Shown in pieces: positions 1 through 7,929 of a stretch of 64,000 nucleotides of DNA. The first letter of the stretch is position 1; each line of letters begins with the position of its first letter. Origin of the DNA: Streptomyces sp. HNM0575 (GTDB lineage: Bacteria > Actinomycetota > Actinomycetes > Streptomycetales > Streptomycetaceae); NCBI RefSeq assembly GCF_012726265.1, contig NZ_JAASAG010000003.1, forward strand, positions 298,522 to 362,521, in the 5' to 3' direction. A program made the position numbers and the translations under genes. The notes beneath the pieces are model-generated. The model saw only the letters and a list, made by a program, of their open reading frames with translations. It had not been told where the DNA came from and did no database searches.

Positions 1-2
1 TG

Positions 3-545
3 GACCGGCTGCTGGCGCCCGGCGGACGGGCCGCCCTCCAGGCCATCACCATGCCGCACGAGCGGATGCTGGCCACCCGGAACACCCATACGTGGATCCA
101 GAAGTACATCTTCCCCGGCGGGCTGCTGCCGTCCATCGAAGCGATCGAGCAGACCGCCGGGGACGCCACCGCGCTGCGGGTGACCCGGCAGTACGGATTC
201 GGGCGGCACTACGCGGAGACGCTGCGCCTGTGGCGCGAACGCTTCGCCGAACGCGCCCCCGAGGCGGCCGCGCTCGGGTTCGACGCGACGTTCCGGAGGA
301 TGTGGAACTTCTATCTCGCCTACTCGGAGGCGGGCTTCCGCGCCGGATATCTCGACGTCAGGCAGGTGCTGCTCACCCGGCCCGCAGAGGACGCCGCCAC
401 CGAGATCACCACCACCAGCGGCGGCCCCACGGACGCCGAGCCCGCCGACAACCAGCCTGCCGACAGCGAGCCCGCCGACAGCGAGCCCGCCGACAACGAG
501 CCCGGCGAGGACGGCCCCGAGACCGACGAGGAGAGCCCCGTATGA
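3..545 (+). CDS. ufaA1: UfaA1-like fatty-acyl methyltransferase, C-terminal part (5' truncated by window)
   Basis: The reading frame is open from the first bases of the window and ends at the TGA at 543-545, so only the last ~180 residues are seen. Segments such as ITMPHERMLATRNTHTWIQK, YIFPGGLLPS, HYAETLRLWRERF and YLAYSEAGFRAGYLDV are the C-terminal signature of the cyclopropane-fatty-acid synthase family and match what I recall of mycobacterial UfaA1 closely. Family members transfer a methyl group from SAM to unsaturated acyl chains of membrane phospholipids; UfaA1 is linked to tuberculostearic acid formation. After the domain comes an acidic tail (about 45 residues) containing a four-copy EPAD-type repeat, not part of the fold. 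The stop overlaps the next start (ATGA), so the genes are translationally coupled. The SAM-binding part is off-window. Confidence 0.85.
   Translation, partial: DRLLAPGGRAALQAITMPHERMLATRNTHTWIQKYIFPGGLLPSIEAIEQTAGDATALRVTRQYGFGRHYAETLRLWRERFAERAPEAAALGFDATFRRMWNFYLAYSEAGFRAGYLDVRQVLLTRPAEDAATEITTTSGGPTDAEPADNQPADSEPADSEPADNEPGEDGPETDEESPV
441..500 (+). repeat. 15-bp tandem repeat, four copies, in the ufaA1 tail
   Basis: Four successive 15-bp units starting at 441, 456, 471 and 486 (consensus cccgccgacarcgag) encode the PADNQ/PADSE/PADSE/PADNE run in the acidic tail. Copy number is likely variable between strains (inference). Confidence 0.85.
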
Positions 546-1825
546 ACACCGGAGGTGCCGCACGGCGTCTCGCGCCCCTGCTCCAGGAACTGCTCGGCAG
601 CCCCCTGCCCGTACGGCTGCGGACCTGGGACGGCAGCGAGACGGCCCCCGGCGACTCGGCCGAGGACGCACCGGTGCTGGTGCTCCGCTCCCGCCGCGCG
701 CTGCGCAGACTGCTGTGGCAGCCCGGCGAACTCGGCCTGGCCGAGGCGTACATCACCAGGGACATCGACGTCGAGGGAGACCTCGCCGACGGGCTGCGCA
801 CCGTGTGGCGCGCGGTGCGCAGTGGCGGCCTGCGCCCACCGCGCACCGGCGCCCGCGAGCGTGCGCGTGCGCTGGGAGTGCTGCTGCGGCTGGGCGCCGT
901 GGGTCCCCGCCCGCCCGCGCCGGCGCTGCGCGCCCGTCCCACCGGACGGCTGCACAGCCGCGCCCGCGACCGCGCGGCCGTCGCCCATCACTACGACCTG
1001 TCCAACGACTTCTACGGCCTGCTCCTCGACGAGTCGATGGCGTACTCCTGCGGCTACTGGCGCCGCCCCGAGGATCCGGACTACTCGCTGGCCGACGCAC
1101 AGCACGACAAGCTCGAACTCGTCTGCCGCAAGCTCGGCCTGCACCCCGGCGCCCGGCTGCTCGACGTCGGCTGCGGCTGGGGCTCGCTCGCGCTGCACGC
1201 CGCCAGGCACCACAAGGCGCGGGTTACCGCTGTGACGCTCGCGCGGGAACAGGCCGCGGCCGTCACCCGCCGGGTCGAGGAGGAGGGCCTGGAGGAACTG
1301 GTCGACGTGCGGTTGCGGGACTACCGCGACATCGAGGCGGGGACCTACGACGCGGTGGGCTGCATCGAGATGGGCGAGCACGTCGGGGACGCGCAGTACC
1401 CGGCGTTCGCCGCGGCGCTGCGCGACAGGCTCCGCCCGCAAGGACGGCTGCTCCTCCAGCAGATGTCGCGAGGCCGGAACGCGCCCGGCGGCGGTGCCTT
1501 CATCGAGACCTACATCGCCCCCGACATGCACATGCGGCCGCTCGGTGAGACGGTCTCGCTGCTGGAGGGTGCCGGTCTGGAGGTGCGCGGCGTGGAATCG
1601 CTCCGCGAGGACTACGTCCGTACGGTCGCGGCATGGCGGCGCACCCTGGAGGAGCGGCGGCCCGAGGTGACGGCGCTGATCGGGGAGGAAGCCGCGCGGG
1701 TGTGGCGCCTGTATCTGGCGGGCGGGATGCTCGCCTTCGAGGAGGGACGCATGGGCGTGGACCAGATCCTCGCCGTACGGCCGGACGCGGACGGCAGCAG
1801 CGGAATGCCGGGCGGCGGACGGTGA
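542..1825 (+). CDS. Second cyclopropane-fatty-acyl-phospholipid synthase family methyltransferase
   Basis: A 427-residue SAM-dependent methyltransferase of the CFA synthase/mycolic-acid-methyltransferase family. Residues ~140-160 hold AVAHHYDLSNDFYGLLLDE, the conserved block before the fold, followed by the SAM-binding motif LLDVGCGWGS near residue 205 and the acidic region GCIEMGEHVG near 280. The length is normal (~400-430). The N-terminal ~140 residues correspond to the lipid-facing part of CFA synthases. It starts at the ATG overlapping the previous stop and ends in a GTGA overlap with the DUF1295 gene, so the three are one operon. It is a divergent paralogue of the preceding gene, so the operon has two acyl methyltransferases. 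Substrate (which phospholipid double bond) is not deducible. Confidence 0.9.
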   Translation: MNTGGAARRLAPLLQELLGSPLPVRLRTWDGSETAPGDSAEDAPVLVLRSRRALRRLLWQPGELGLAEAYITRDIDVEGDLADGLRTVWRAVRSGGLRPPRTGARERARALGVLLRLGAVGPRPPAPALRARPTGRLHSRARDRAAVAHHYDLSNDFYGLLLDESMAYSCGYWRRPEDPDYSLADAQHDKLELVCRKLGLHPGARLLDVGCGWGSLALHAARHHKARVTAVTLAREQAAAVTRRVEEEGLEELVDVRLRDYRDIEAGTYDAVGCIEMGEHVGDAQYPAFAAALRDRLRPQGRLLLQQMSRGRNAPGGGAFIETYIAPDMHMRPLGETVSLLEGAGLEVRGVESLREDYVRTVAAWRRTLEERRPEVTALIGEEAARVWRLYLAGGMLAFEEGRMGVDQILAVRPDADGSSGMPGGGR

Positions 1826-2691
1826 ACGGCTTCCCCTGGGGCACGTTCGGCGTCAACCTCGCCGTGAGCGCGGGCGCCGCCCTCGCCGTCATGCTCGTCA
1901 CCTTCGCGGTGGCGCTCGCCAAGGGCGTGCACCGCGTCGTCGACGTCGCGTGGGGGCTGGGATTCACCGCCGTCGCCGCGGTCACCTTCGCCGTCTCGGG
2001 CGCGTACGGGCACGGCCACGGGGACGGCGCACGCCGGCTGATCGTCACGCTGCTGACCGCCCTCTGGGGCCTGCGGCTGGCCTGGCACATCGCGAGGCGC
2101 GGACGCGGCCACGGCGAGGACCCGCGGTACGAACGGCTGCTCGCGAGGGGACGCGGCGACCCCCGGCTGTACGCGCTGCGCACGGTGTATCTGCTGCAAG
2201 GCGCACTCGTGTGGCTGGTGTCGCTGCCCGTACAGGCCGCCCAGTATCTGCCGGGGCCGGTGACGGGGCCGCAGCGGGCGCTGGTCGTGGCCGCGGTGGC
2301 GGTGTGGCTGACGGGGCTGCTCTTCGAGTCGGCCGGCGACGCGCAGCTCGCCCGCTTCAAGGCCGATCCCGAAGCGCGCGACGTGAACGGCTTCCGCATC
2401 ATGGACCGCGGTCTGTGGCGCTACACGCGGCACCCCAACTACTTCGGGGACTTCCTCGTGTGGTGGGGCCTGTACCTGCTGGCCTGCGGCGACTTGGCGG
2501 TGGCCGCCGCGGTTGTCGTCTCGCCGCTGGTGATGAGCCTCCTGCTGACCGAGGGCAGCGGAAAGCGGCTGCTGGAACGGCAGTTGGCGGACCGTCCCGG
2601 CTACGCGGAATACGCGGCACGCACCAGCGGCTTCTTCCCGCTGCCCCCGAGAGGGGGCCGCGGCCGGGGATCGGGTGCCGATGCGGCGTGA
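1822..2691 (+). CDS. DUF1295 membrane protein (steroid-5-alpha-reductase-like)
   Basis: A 289-residue polytopic membrane protein read from the GTG at 1822. Several hydrophobic segments are followed by the family signature: FRIMDRGLWRYTRHPNYFGD (~residues 192-211), then FLVWWGLYLL and LLTEGSGKRLLERQL. These residues resemble the NADPH-binding C-terminal half of isoprenylcysteine methyltransferases and steroid 5-alpha reductases. In the M. tuberculosis sigK locus the DUF1295 protein Rv0446c sits next to ufaA1. Presence here beside two acyl methyltransferases suggests a reductase that completes methyl-branched fatty acid formation, for example reducing a methylene intermediate (inference). It is the last gene of the operon; a 33-bp repeat array follows. 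Confidence 0.85.
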   Translation: MNGFPWGTFGVNLAVSAGAALAVMLVTFAVALAKGVHRVVDVAWGLGFTAVAAVTFAVSGAYGHGHGDGARRLIVTLLTALWGLRLAWHIARRGRGHGEDPRYERLLARGRGDPRLYALRTVYLLQGALVWLVSLPVQAAQYLPGPVTGPQRALVVAAVAVWLTGLLFESAGDAQLARFKADPEARDVNGFRIMDRGLWRYTRHPNYFGDFLVWWGLYLLACGDLAVAAAVVVSPLVMSLLLTEGSGKRLLERQLADRPGYAEYAARTSGFFPLPPRGGRGRGSGADAA

Positions 2692-2716
2692 CCGCCGGGT
2701 TCCCGGGCCGCGCCTC

Positions 2717-2799
2717 CGCGGCGCCACCGCCGGTTCCGTGGTGAATCTTCGCGGCGCCACGGCCGGTTCCGTGGTGAACCTTCGCGGCGCCACCGCCGT
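2717..2799. repeat. 33-bp tandem repeat after the lipid operon
   Basis: Two full 33-bp units (starts 2717 and 2750) and a partial third (2783) beginning cgcggcgccac. It lies between the convergent DUF1295 gene and rskA. Each unit contains the self-complementary core gcggcgccac/ggcgccg, so it may fold and act in transcription termination (inference). Confidence 0.85.
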
Positions 2800-2841
2800 G
2801 CCCCTCTGCGCGGACCCGGGGCACGGCGGACGTACGCCCCG

Positions 2842-3801
2842 CTACGCCCGGGGGAGCTTCATCAGGGCCAGCGGCTGGGTCGTCGGCTGCGGGGAGCCGC
2901 CCGCCGGTTCGACCGTGACGCCCATCGCGGACGCCCTGCCGACATTCCCCTCCATCAGTACGGCCTCGCTGCCGCCCGCCGACTCCATCAGGCCCGCGGA
3001 CCGCATCTTCTTACCGTCGGCGAACCAGAGTTGGTAGACCTTGCCCCTTGGAGGGGCGTCCAGTCCCGAGGTGAGGAAGGCGGCACGGTCGCGGTCGCGG
3101 GAGACGACGACGGTTCCCGAAGCGCCGCCCGGCAGTTCACCGCGTCCCGTGGTCCTCGCGTCGGGCGCCGCCAGCACCCGGGCCAGCTCCTGCTGCTGCC
3201 GCTGGGAGCGCTCGGCCTGTTCGTGAGCGTCCTGTGCCGCCCGGTACTGCCACACGGCGACACCGCCGGACGCCGCCGCCAGGGCCAGGCAGGCGGCGAG
3301 CGCGAAGCGCGGCAGCGCCCGCAGGCCGGACCGCGGGCCGCCGCGCGGACGTTCGCTCCGTCCGCCGCCGCGCCGCTTGCCGCGGTACCCGGACCGGGCC
3401 TCGCTCGCGGTGCCGCCGCCCGCCTCCCCATGACGGGCGTCCGCCTCCCCATGACGGGCGTCCGCCTCGCCATGACGGGCGTCCGCCGCGGGGCCGCCCG
3501 CGGGGCCGCCCACCCTCGGTGGCTCCTGCCGTACGTGGGCGATCTCCCGGAGGACCCGCTCGCGCATCCGCGGCGAGGTGGCCGCCGACACCGCGAGGCC
3601 CAGCCGTCCCGCGGTCGCCCGCAGCTCCGCGACCTCCCGTTCGCAGGAGGGGCACGCGGCGAGATGCCGTGCGAACTCCTCGCGTTCGGAGTCGGGGAGC
3701 GCGTTCACGGCGTAGACGCCTGTCAGCGTGTGCAGTTCGGCCCCCGCCGTGCCGCCGGCCGCGGCGTCACCGGTACCGCCGCCGCTCGTCCCACCGGTCA
3801 C
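2842..3801 (-). CDS. rskA: RskA-type anti-sigma-K factor
   Basis: A 319-residue single-pass membrane anti-sigma factor. The N-terminal part (residues ~20-65) carries LHTLTGVYAVNALPDSER and the zinc-finger-like motif HLAACPSCEREV (HxxxCxxC), which binds the sigma factor. A disordered basic linker follows with a three-copy ADARHGE repeat, then one hydrophobic segment (FALAACLALAAASGGVAVW). The extracytoplasmic part is the RskA domain, with KVYQLWFADGKKMRSAGLM and VTVEPAGGSPQPTTQPLALM. The start overlaps the sigma factor stop by ATGA, so the two are made together. By analogy with M. tuberculosis SigK/RskA, the sigma factor is held at the membrane until the anti-sigma factor is cleaved. Confidence 0.93.
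   Translation of the reverse strand: MTGGTSGGGTGDAAAGGTAGAELHTLTGVYAVNALPDSEREEFARHLAACPSCEREVAELRATAGRLGLAVSAATSPRMRERVLREIAHVRQEPPRVGGPAGGPAADARHGEADARHGEADARHGEAGGGTASEARSGYRGKRRGGGRSERPRGGPRSGLRALPRFALAACLALAAASGGVAVWQYRAAQDAHEQAERSQRQQQELARVLAAPDARTTGRGELPGGASGTVVVSRDRDRAAFLTSGLDAPPRGKVYQLWFADGKKMRSAGLMESAGGSEAVLMEGNVGRASAMGVTVEPAGGSPQPTTQPLALMKLPRA
3425..3487 (-). repeat. 21-bp tandem repeat inside rskA
   Basis: Three 21-bp copies of catgacgggcgtccgcctcc-type units encode ADARHGE repeated in the cytoplasmic linker of the anti-sigma factor. In-frame repeats in a linker tolerate copy-number change without breaking either functional domain. Confidence 0.75.
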
Positions 3802-4385
3802 GCGGTCACCCCCAGGCAGTCGCGCAGCCTGATCAGTCCGTCCCGCAGCCGGGTCTTCACCGTGCCGAGGGGCTGGGCCAGCAGTTCGGCGACCTCCCGG
3901 TACGTGAGGCCCCGGTAGTAGGCGAGAGTCACGGACTGGCGCTGGAGCTCGGTCAGGGTGCGCAGACAGCGGCGCACCTGCTCGCGCTCCAGTCGCGCCT
4001 CGACCGCCTCGGTGACGTGGTCGAACGCGGGCGTACGGTCCAGCAGCGCCGCACGCTGCTCACGGTCCGCGGCGGCCTGCGCGGAGCGCACCCGGTCCAC
4101 GGCCCGCCGGTGGGCGAACGTCAGCACCCACGCCATGGCGCTGCCCCTGTCCGGGCGGTAGTGGGCTGCGGTGCGCCACACCTCGACCAGGACCTCCTGC
4201 GTGACCTCCTCGGACTGCGCCGGGTCGCGCAGCACGCTGCGTACGAGTCCGAGGACGGGTCCGGCGATCCGGTCGTAGACGGCGGCGAACGCGTCCTGGT
4301 CGCCGCGTGCGACCTCGGACAGCAGCTGCGCCAGTTCGGGCGGTGCCGTACCGCCCGCACCCGTGATGTGCACTGTTTCCCTCAC
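3798..4385 (-). CDS. sigK: ECF RNA polymerase sigma factor, SigK-like
   Basis: A 195-residue group IV sigma factor. Region 2 contains DQDAFAAVYDRIAGPVLGLV and SEEVTQEVLVEVWRTA followed by GSAMAWVLTFAHRRAVDRVR (the -10 recognition helix). Region 4 contains LTELQRQSVTLAYYRGLTYR and EVAELLAQPLGTVKTRLRDG (the -35 helix-turn-helix). The GTG at 4385 is chosen because GGAGGT lies eight bases before it; a longer frame to 4457 has no such site. It overlaps rskA by four bases and lies convergent to an ufaA1-DUF1295 operon. In M. tuberculosis the same genes are neighbours, so its regulon probably includes the lipid-modification operon (inference). Confidence 0.93.
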   Translation of the reverse strand: MRETVHITGAGGTAPPELAQLLSEVARGDQDAFAAVYDRIAGPVLGLVRSVLRDPAQSEEVTQEVLVEVWRTAAHYRPDRGSAMAWVLTFAHRRAVDRVRSAQAAADREQRAALLDRTPAFDHVTEAVEARLEREQVRRCLRTLTELQRQSVTLAYYRGLTYREVAELLAQPLGTVKTRLRDGLIRLRDCLGVTA

Positions 4386-4483
4386 GCCTGCGCACCTCCC
4401 CCGGATCCGGGTGCGCATGCGGGCGCGGCGGCGGTCCGGGTGCGCTCCGGCGGCCACGCCGGCCCGGGCCGGTGCCGTGTGCG

Positions 4484-4513
4484 CTTATACGCGGTGCGGT
4501 GGGATGCGGCCAA
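4484..4513 (-). promoter_or_regulatory. Candidate sigma-70-type promoter of sigK-rskA
   Basis: On the minus strand TTGGCC (4513-4508) and TATAAG (4489-4484) are separated by 18 bp. Transcription would begin near 4476, about 90 bases before the sigK start. Pattern match only. Confidence 0.4.
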
Positions 4514-4609
4514 GCCCATGTTTCCTCCCGGGAGTTCTCCTCACGGGTCCTTCGTGGCGGACGGCCCGGTGGATTGGTGGGCTGCGCGCCGTATTCCGCG
4601 TGCCGTACC

Positions 4610-4665
4610 CCGTGCCCGTCCCGCGTCCCGTCCCGTGCCCGTCCCGCGTCCCGTCCCGTGCCCGG
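4610..4665. repeat. 23-bp tandem repeat
   Basis: Two full copies (4610-4632, 4633-4655) and ten bases of a third of a C/G-only-plus-T unit starting ccgtgcccgtcccgcgtccc. Non-coding, downstream of the reductase terminator. Confidence 0.85.
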
Positions 4666-4702
4666 ACGGAGGCCGCCGGGAGACGGGCCGGGCCCGGACG
4701 CG

Positions 4703-4738
4703 TCCGCGCGCGGCCGGAAGGTACCGGCCGCGCGCGGA
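4703..4738 (-). terminator. Rho-independent-like hairpin after the aldo/keto reductase
   Basis: A perfect 15-bp inverted repeat (tccgcgcgcggccgg at 4703-4717 and its complement at 4724-4738) with a 6-nt loop. There is no U-tract, which is usual for actinomycete terminators. Confidence 0.75.
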
Positions 4739-4793
4739 ATGCGGGGTGCGGTGGTGGGTGAGGGAGCCTCGGCGCCTTACGGCGCCCGTCCCG

Positions 4794-5630
4794 TCAGCCC
4801 ATCCAGTTCATGGTGTCGGGGTCCGGGCCGAGCCTGGTGTCGCTGTTGAGCCCGCCGATCTCCTCCAGGTCCCCTGCGTCGAGCTCGAAGTCGAAGACGT
4901 CCATGTTCTCCCTGATCCGGGAGGGCGTGACGGACTTCGGGATCACCACGTTCCCCGTCTGGAGGTGCCAGCGCAGCACGGCCTGTGCGGGCGACTTCCC
5001 GTGCTTGGAAGCGATCGCCTGGAGCTTGGGCTCCTTGAGCAGCTCCTTGCCCTGGCCGAGCGGCGACCACGCCTCGGTCGCGATGCCGTGGTCGGCGTGG
5101 AAGGCACGCGGCACGCCCTGCTGGAGATGCGGGTGCAGCTCGATCTGGTTGACGGCCGGGACGGTGCCGGTCTCCTTCAGCAGCCGCTGGAGGTGTGCGG
5201 GGTTGAAGTTGGAGACCCCGACGGCCCTGGCGCGGCCCTCGGCGTGGATCTTCTCGAACGCCTTCCAGGTGTCGACGTACCTGTCGGCCTCGGGAACCGG
5301 CCAGTGGATGAGGTAGAGGTCCACGTAGTCCAGGCCGAGCCTTTCGAGGGAGTTGTCGAAGGCGCGGAGCGTGGAGTCGTAGCCCTGGTCGGCGTTCCAG
5401 AGCTTGGTGGTGACGAACAGCTCCTCACGGGGCACGCCCGAAGAGGCCAGGCCGCGGCCGGTTCCCCGCTCGTTCTCGTAGATGGCGGCGGTGTCGATGC
5501 TGCGGTAGCCCGCTTCGAGCGCGGTGCCCACAGCGGTCTCCGCCTCGTCGTCCGGCACCTGCCAGACGCCGAAGCCGAGTTGCGGCATGACGCTGCCGTT
5601 GTTGAGGGTGATGGTGGGAACGTTGCTCAC
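4794..5630 (-). CDS. Aldo/keto reductase (AKR5-like)
   Basis: A 278-residue NADPH-dependent reductase of carbonyl compounds with a TIM-barrel fold. The catalytic tetrad is visible: Asp and Tyr in DTAAIYENE (~residues 47-52), Lys in VTTKLWN and His in YLIHWPVP. The cofactor-binding end VIPKSVTPSRIRENMDVFDF is present. The GTG at 5630 (SNVPTITLNNGSVMPQLGFG follows) is chosen over the more distant upstream start because GAGGA lies ten bases before it and the length then matches the family. Substrates of such actinobacterial 2,5-diketogluconate-reductase-like enzymes are broad. It stands alone between sigK and fadD15 with its own terminator. Confidence 0.92.
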   Translation of the reverse strand: MSNVPTITLNNGSVMPQLGFGVWQVPDDEAETAVGTALEAGYRSIDTAAIYENERGTGRGLASSGVPREELFVTTKLWNADQGYDSTLRAFDNSLERLGLDYVDLYLIHWPVPEADRYVDTWKAFEKIHAEGRARAVGVSNFNPAHLQRLLKETGTVPAVNQIELHPHLQQGVPRAFHADHGIATEAWSPLGQGKELLKEPKLQAIASKHGKSPAQAVLRWHLQTGNVVIPKSVTPSRIRENMDVFDFELDAGDLEEIGGLNSDTRLGPDPDTMNWMG

Positions 5631-5698
5631 GAACGATCGGTCCTCACATATTGACGAACGGTTCCGGTTCCATTCCGTCAACGATCAAGGCGACCGGC

Positions 5699-5746
5699 GC
5701 ATTCCTGGGTTGGGGCATTCCCGGGTTGCGGCATTCCTGGGCCGGG
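5699..5746. repeat. 16-bp tandem repeat, three copies
   Basis: Units at 5699, 5715 and 5731 (gcattcctgggttggg and variants) lie between the acyl-CoA ligase stop and the reductase start. Just outside, an inverted repeat TTGACG/CGTCAA brackets 5651-5681 upstream of the reductase. Confidence 0.85.
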
Positions 5747-5800
5747 GCTCCGGATCCTGCTCCGGTTCCGGCCCCGCGCCGCAGCGGCGGTCCTCGCGCC

Positions 5801-7627
5801 TCACTGGTGGTACAGCGCCTCGATCTCGACGGCGTACGCGGTCTCGATCGCCTTCCGCTTCAGCTTCAGCGACGGCGTGACGTACCCGGCCTCCTCGGTG
5901 AACTGCGCCGCGAGTATCCGGAAGGTGCGTATGGACTCCGCCTGCGAGACCTGGGTGTTGGCGGCGACGACCGCGCGCCGCACCTCCGTCTCCAGGTCCG
6001 GGTCGCGCACCAGCTCCGTCGGCTTGAGCTCCGGCTTCTCCCGCATCTGGAGCCAGTGGGTCACGGCGTCCGGATCCAGGGTGACCAGGGCCGACACATA
6101 CGGCCTGTCGTTGCCGACCACGATGCACTGCGCCACCAGCGGATGCGCGCGGACCCGCTCCTCGAGGATGCCGGGCGAGACGCTCTTGCCGCCCGACGTG
6201 ACGAGGATCTCCTTCTTGCGCCCGGTGATGGTGAGGTAGCCGTCCTCGTCCAGGGCGCCCAGGTCGCCCGTGGCCAGCCAGCCGTCGTGCAGCGCCTCGT
6301 CGGTGCCCTTGGGGTTGTTGAGGTAGCCCTGGAAGATCTGGGGGCCGCGGAGCCAGATCTCGCCGTCGTCGCCGATGTGCACGGTCGTGCCGGGCAGCGG
6401 GTGCCCGACGGTGCCGAAGCGGGTGCGCTCGGGCGGGTTGAGGGTGGCGCCGGCGCTGGTCTCCGTCAGTCCGTAGCCCTCGTAGATGCGCATGCCCACG
6501 CCGTCGAAGAAGAGGCCGAGCCGCCGCTCCATCGCGCTGCCGCCCGATATCGCGCCGCGGCAGACGCCGCCCATGGCGTCGCGCATCTTGCCGTAGACGA
6601 GAGCGTCGAAGACCTGGTGCTTCAGCCGCAGCGACGCGCTCGGGCCGGGGCCCGTGCGGAACGCCTTGTGCTCCATCGCCTCCGCGTAGCGCACCGCCAC
6701 GTCCACGGCCTTCTCGAACGGGCCGAGCTTGCCCTCGAGTTCGGCCTTGCGGCGCGAGGCCTGGAAGATCTTCTCGAAGAGGTACGGCACGGCCAGCATG
6801 AACGTCGGCCGGAAGGTGGCCAGGTCGGGCAGCAGCGCCTCAGCGGCCATGACCGGCTGGTGCCCGAGCCTCACCTTGGCGCGTATGCACACGAGTTGGA
6901 CCATCCGCCCGAAGACGTGGGCGAGCGGCAGGAAGAGCAGCAGGGACGGCGGCTCGCTCGGCTTCGAGCTGAAGACGTGCTGGTACTTGGCCTGGATGCC
7001 CTCGGCGTCGGCCATGAAGTTGGCGTGCGTCAGGACGCAGCCCTTGGGGCGGCCGGTCGTGCCCGAGGTGTAGATGATCGTCGCCGTGGAGTCCGGGGTG
7101 ACGGCGAGCCGGTGCCGGTGGACGACGTCGTCGTCCAAGTGGGCGCCAGCGGCCATGAGTTCCTTCTCGGCCTGTGCGTCGAGCTGCCAAAGCCGCTTCA
7201 GCTGAGGCAGCCGGTCGATGACGGAGCCGACCGTCATCGCGTGGTCCTCGTGCTCGACGATGGCGGCCGAGACCTCGGCGTCGTGCATCATCCAGCAGAC
7301 CTGCTCCGCGGAGGAGGTCGGGTAGATGGGCACCACGTGGACGCCGATGGACCACAGGGCGAAGTCCAGCAGGGTCCACTCGTAGCGCGTGCGGGACATG
7401 ACGGCGACCCGGTCGCCGAAGCGGATGCCCTCCGCGAGCAGGCCCTTGGCCATCGCCATCACCTGGTCGCGGAACTCCGCGGCGGTCACATCCTGCCACT
7501 CGCCGGCCGCGTCCTTGCGTGACAGCGCGACCCTGTCGGGGTCCTCGGCGGCATGGTCGAAAACGGTGTCAGCCAGCCCGCCAACCTGGGGCGTGGGAGC
7601 CACAGCCGGGACGGTGAACTCGCGCAA
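5801..7627 (-). CDS. fadD15: Long-chain fatty-acid-CoA ligase (FadD15-like)
   Basis: A 608-residue AMP-forming acyl-CoA synthetase that activates fatty acids with ATP and CoA. The P-loop-like motif YTSGTTGRPKGCVLTH lies near residues 191-206; GYGLTETSAGATLN near 385 is the A5 motif; GEIWLRGPQIFQGYLNN and DGWLATGDLGALDEDGYLTI form the A7 region, and ITGRKKEILVTSGGKSVSP the hinge. The length and the N-terminal MREFTVPA fit the actinobacterial FadD15 group (~600 residues). The start is a TTG at 7627 with GAGGAG about eight bases upstream. It stands alone, divergent from the SBF carrier gene. Confidence 0.92.
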   Translation of the reverse strand: MREFTVPAVAPTPQVGGLADTVFDHAAEDPDRVALSRKDAAGEWQDVTAAEFRDQVMAMAKGLLAEGIRFGDRVAVMSRTRYEWTLLDFALWSIGVHVVPIYPTSSAEQVCWMMHDAEVSAAIVEHEDHAMTVGSVIDRLPQLKRLWQLDAQAEKELMAAGAHLDDDVVHRHRLAVTPDSTATIIYTSGTTGRPKGCVLTHANFMADAEGIQAKYQHVFSSKPSEPPSLLLFLPLAHVFGRMVQLVCIRAKVRLGHQPVMAAEALLPDLATFRPTFMLAVPYLFEKIFQASRRKAELEGKLGPFEKAVDVAVRYAEAMEHKAFRTGPGPSASLRLKHQVFDALVYGKMRDAMGGVCRGAISGGSAMERRLGLFFDGVGMRIYEGYGLTETSAGATLNPPERTRFGTVGHPLPGTTVHIGDDGEIWLRGPQIFQGYLNNPKGTDEALHDGWLATGDLGALDEDGYLTITGRKKEILVTSGGKSVSPGILEERVRAHPLVAQCIVVGNDRPYVSALVTLDPDAVTHWLQMREKPELKPTELVRDPDLETEVRRAVVAANTQVSQAESIRTFRILAAQFTEEAGYVTPSLKLKRKAIETAYAVEIEALYHQ

Positions 7628-7929
7628 TGGGAATGCTCCTCGACGTGCAGTGCACAGCTGTGTAAGGCACAGCGCGCGGTGACCGTATCCGATGAAACAG
7701 CCGCCGGGGAGAGGGTCCGAACCCGGTCAACCGGTCATTCCGGGGCGCATCGGATTGGCGTCGTCAGGTTGTTGCAGATCGTACGAGCTTTCTGCACCGA
7801 ACCTCCCCGAGTAAAGCAGCCTCAGGGCACAGGAGAGAATGGGTCGGAGGACATTCGTACAGCGTCCTCACGGCGCCGGGGACGGCCCGCCGCCGGGAGG
7901 GCCGACCGCAGCACCGCACCGAGGGAGAC
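7628..7929. other. Divergent intergenic region fadD15 / SBF carrier
   Basis: About 300 bp with no reading frame of its own. It contains an interrupted inverted repeat TGCAGA (7773-7778) ... TCTGCA (7791-7796) around the palindrome tcgtacga, a possible operator for one of the divergent genes. Confidence 0.45.

Larger units (their letters stand above)
4386..4793. other. Intergenic region upstream of sigK
   Basis: Gene-free 408 bp. It holds the candidate sigK promoter, a 23-bp tandem repeat (4610-4665) and a strong hairpin (4703-4738) that would end the aldo/keto reductase transcript. No small reading frame with a ribosome binding site was seen. Confidence 0.7.

Noticed and set aside
406..942. 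Long open frames on the opposite strand and in other frames of most genes (for example 406-942, 15313-17676, 47597-51343).
   Set aside because: They mirror real genes in high-GC DNA, give Arg/Ala/Pro-rich or His-rich nonsense, and lack ribosome binding sites or recognisable domains.
2717..2799. CRISPR array.
   Set aside because: The repeats are contiguous with no spacers and no cas genes are present; the same holds for the other tandem arrays.
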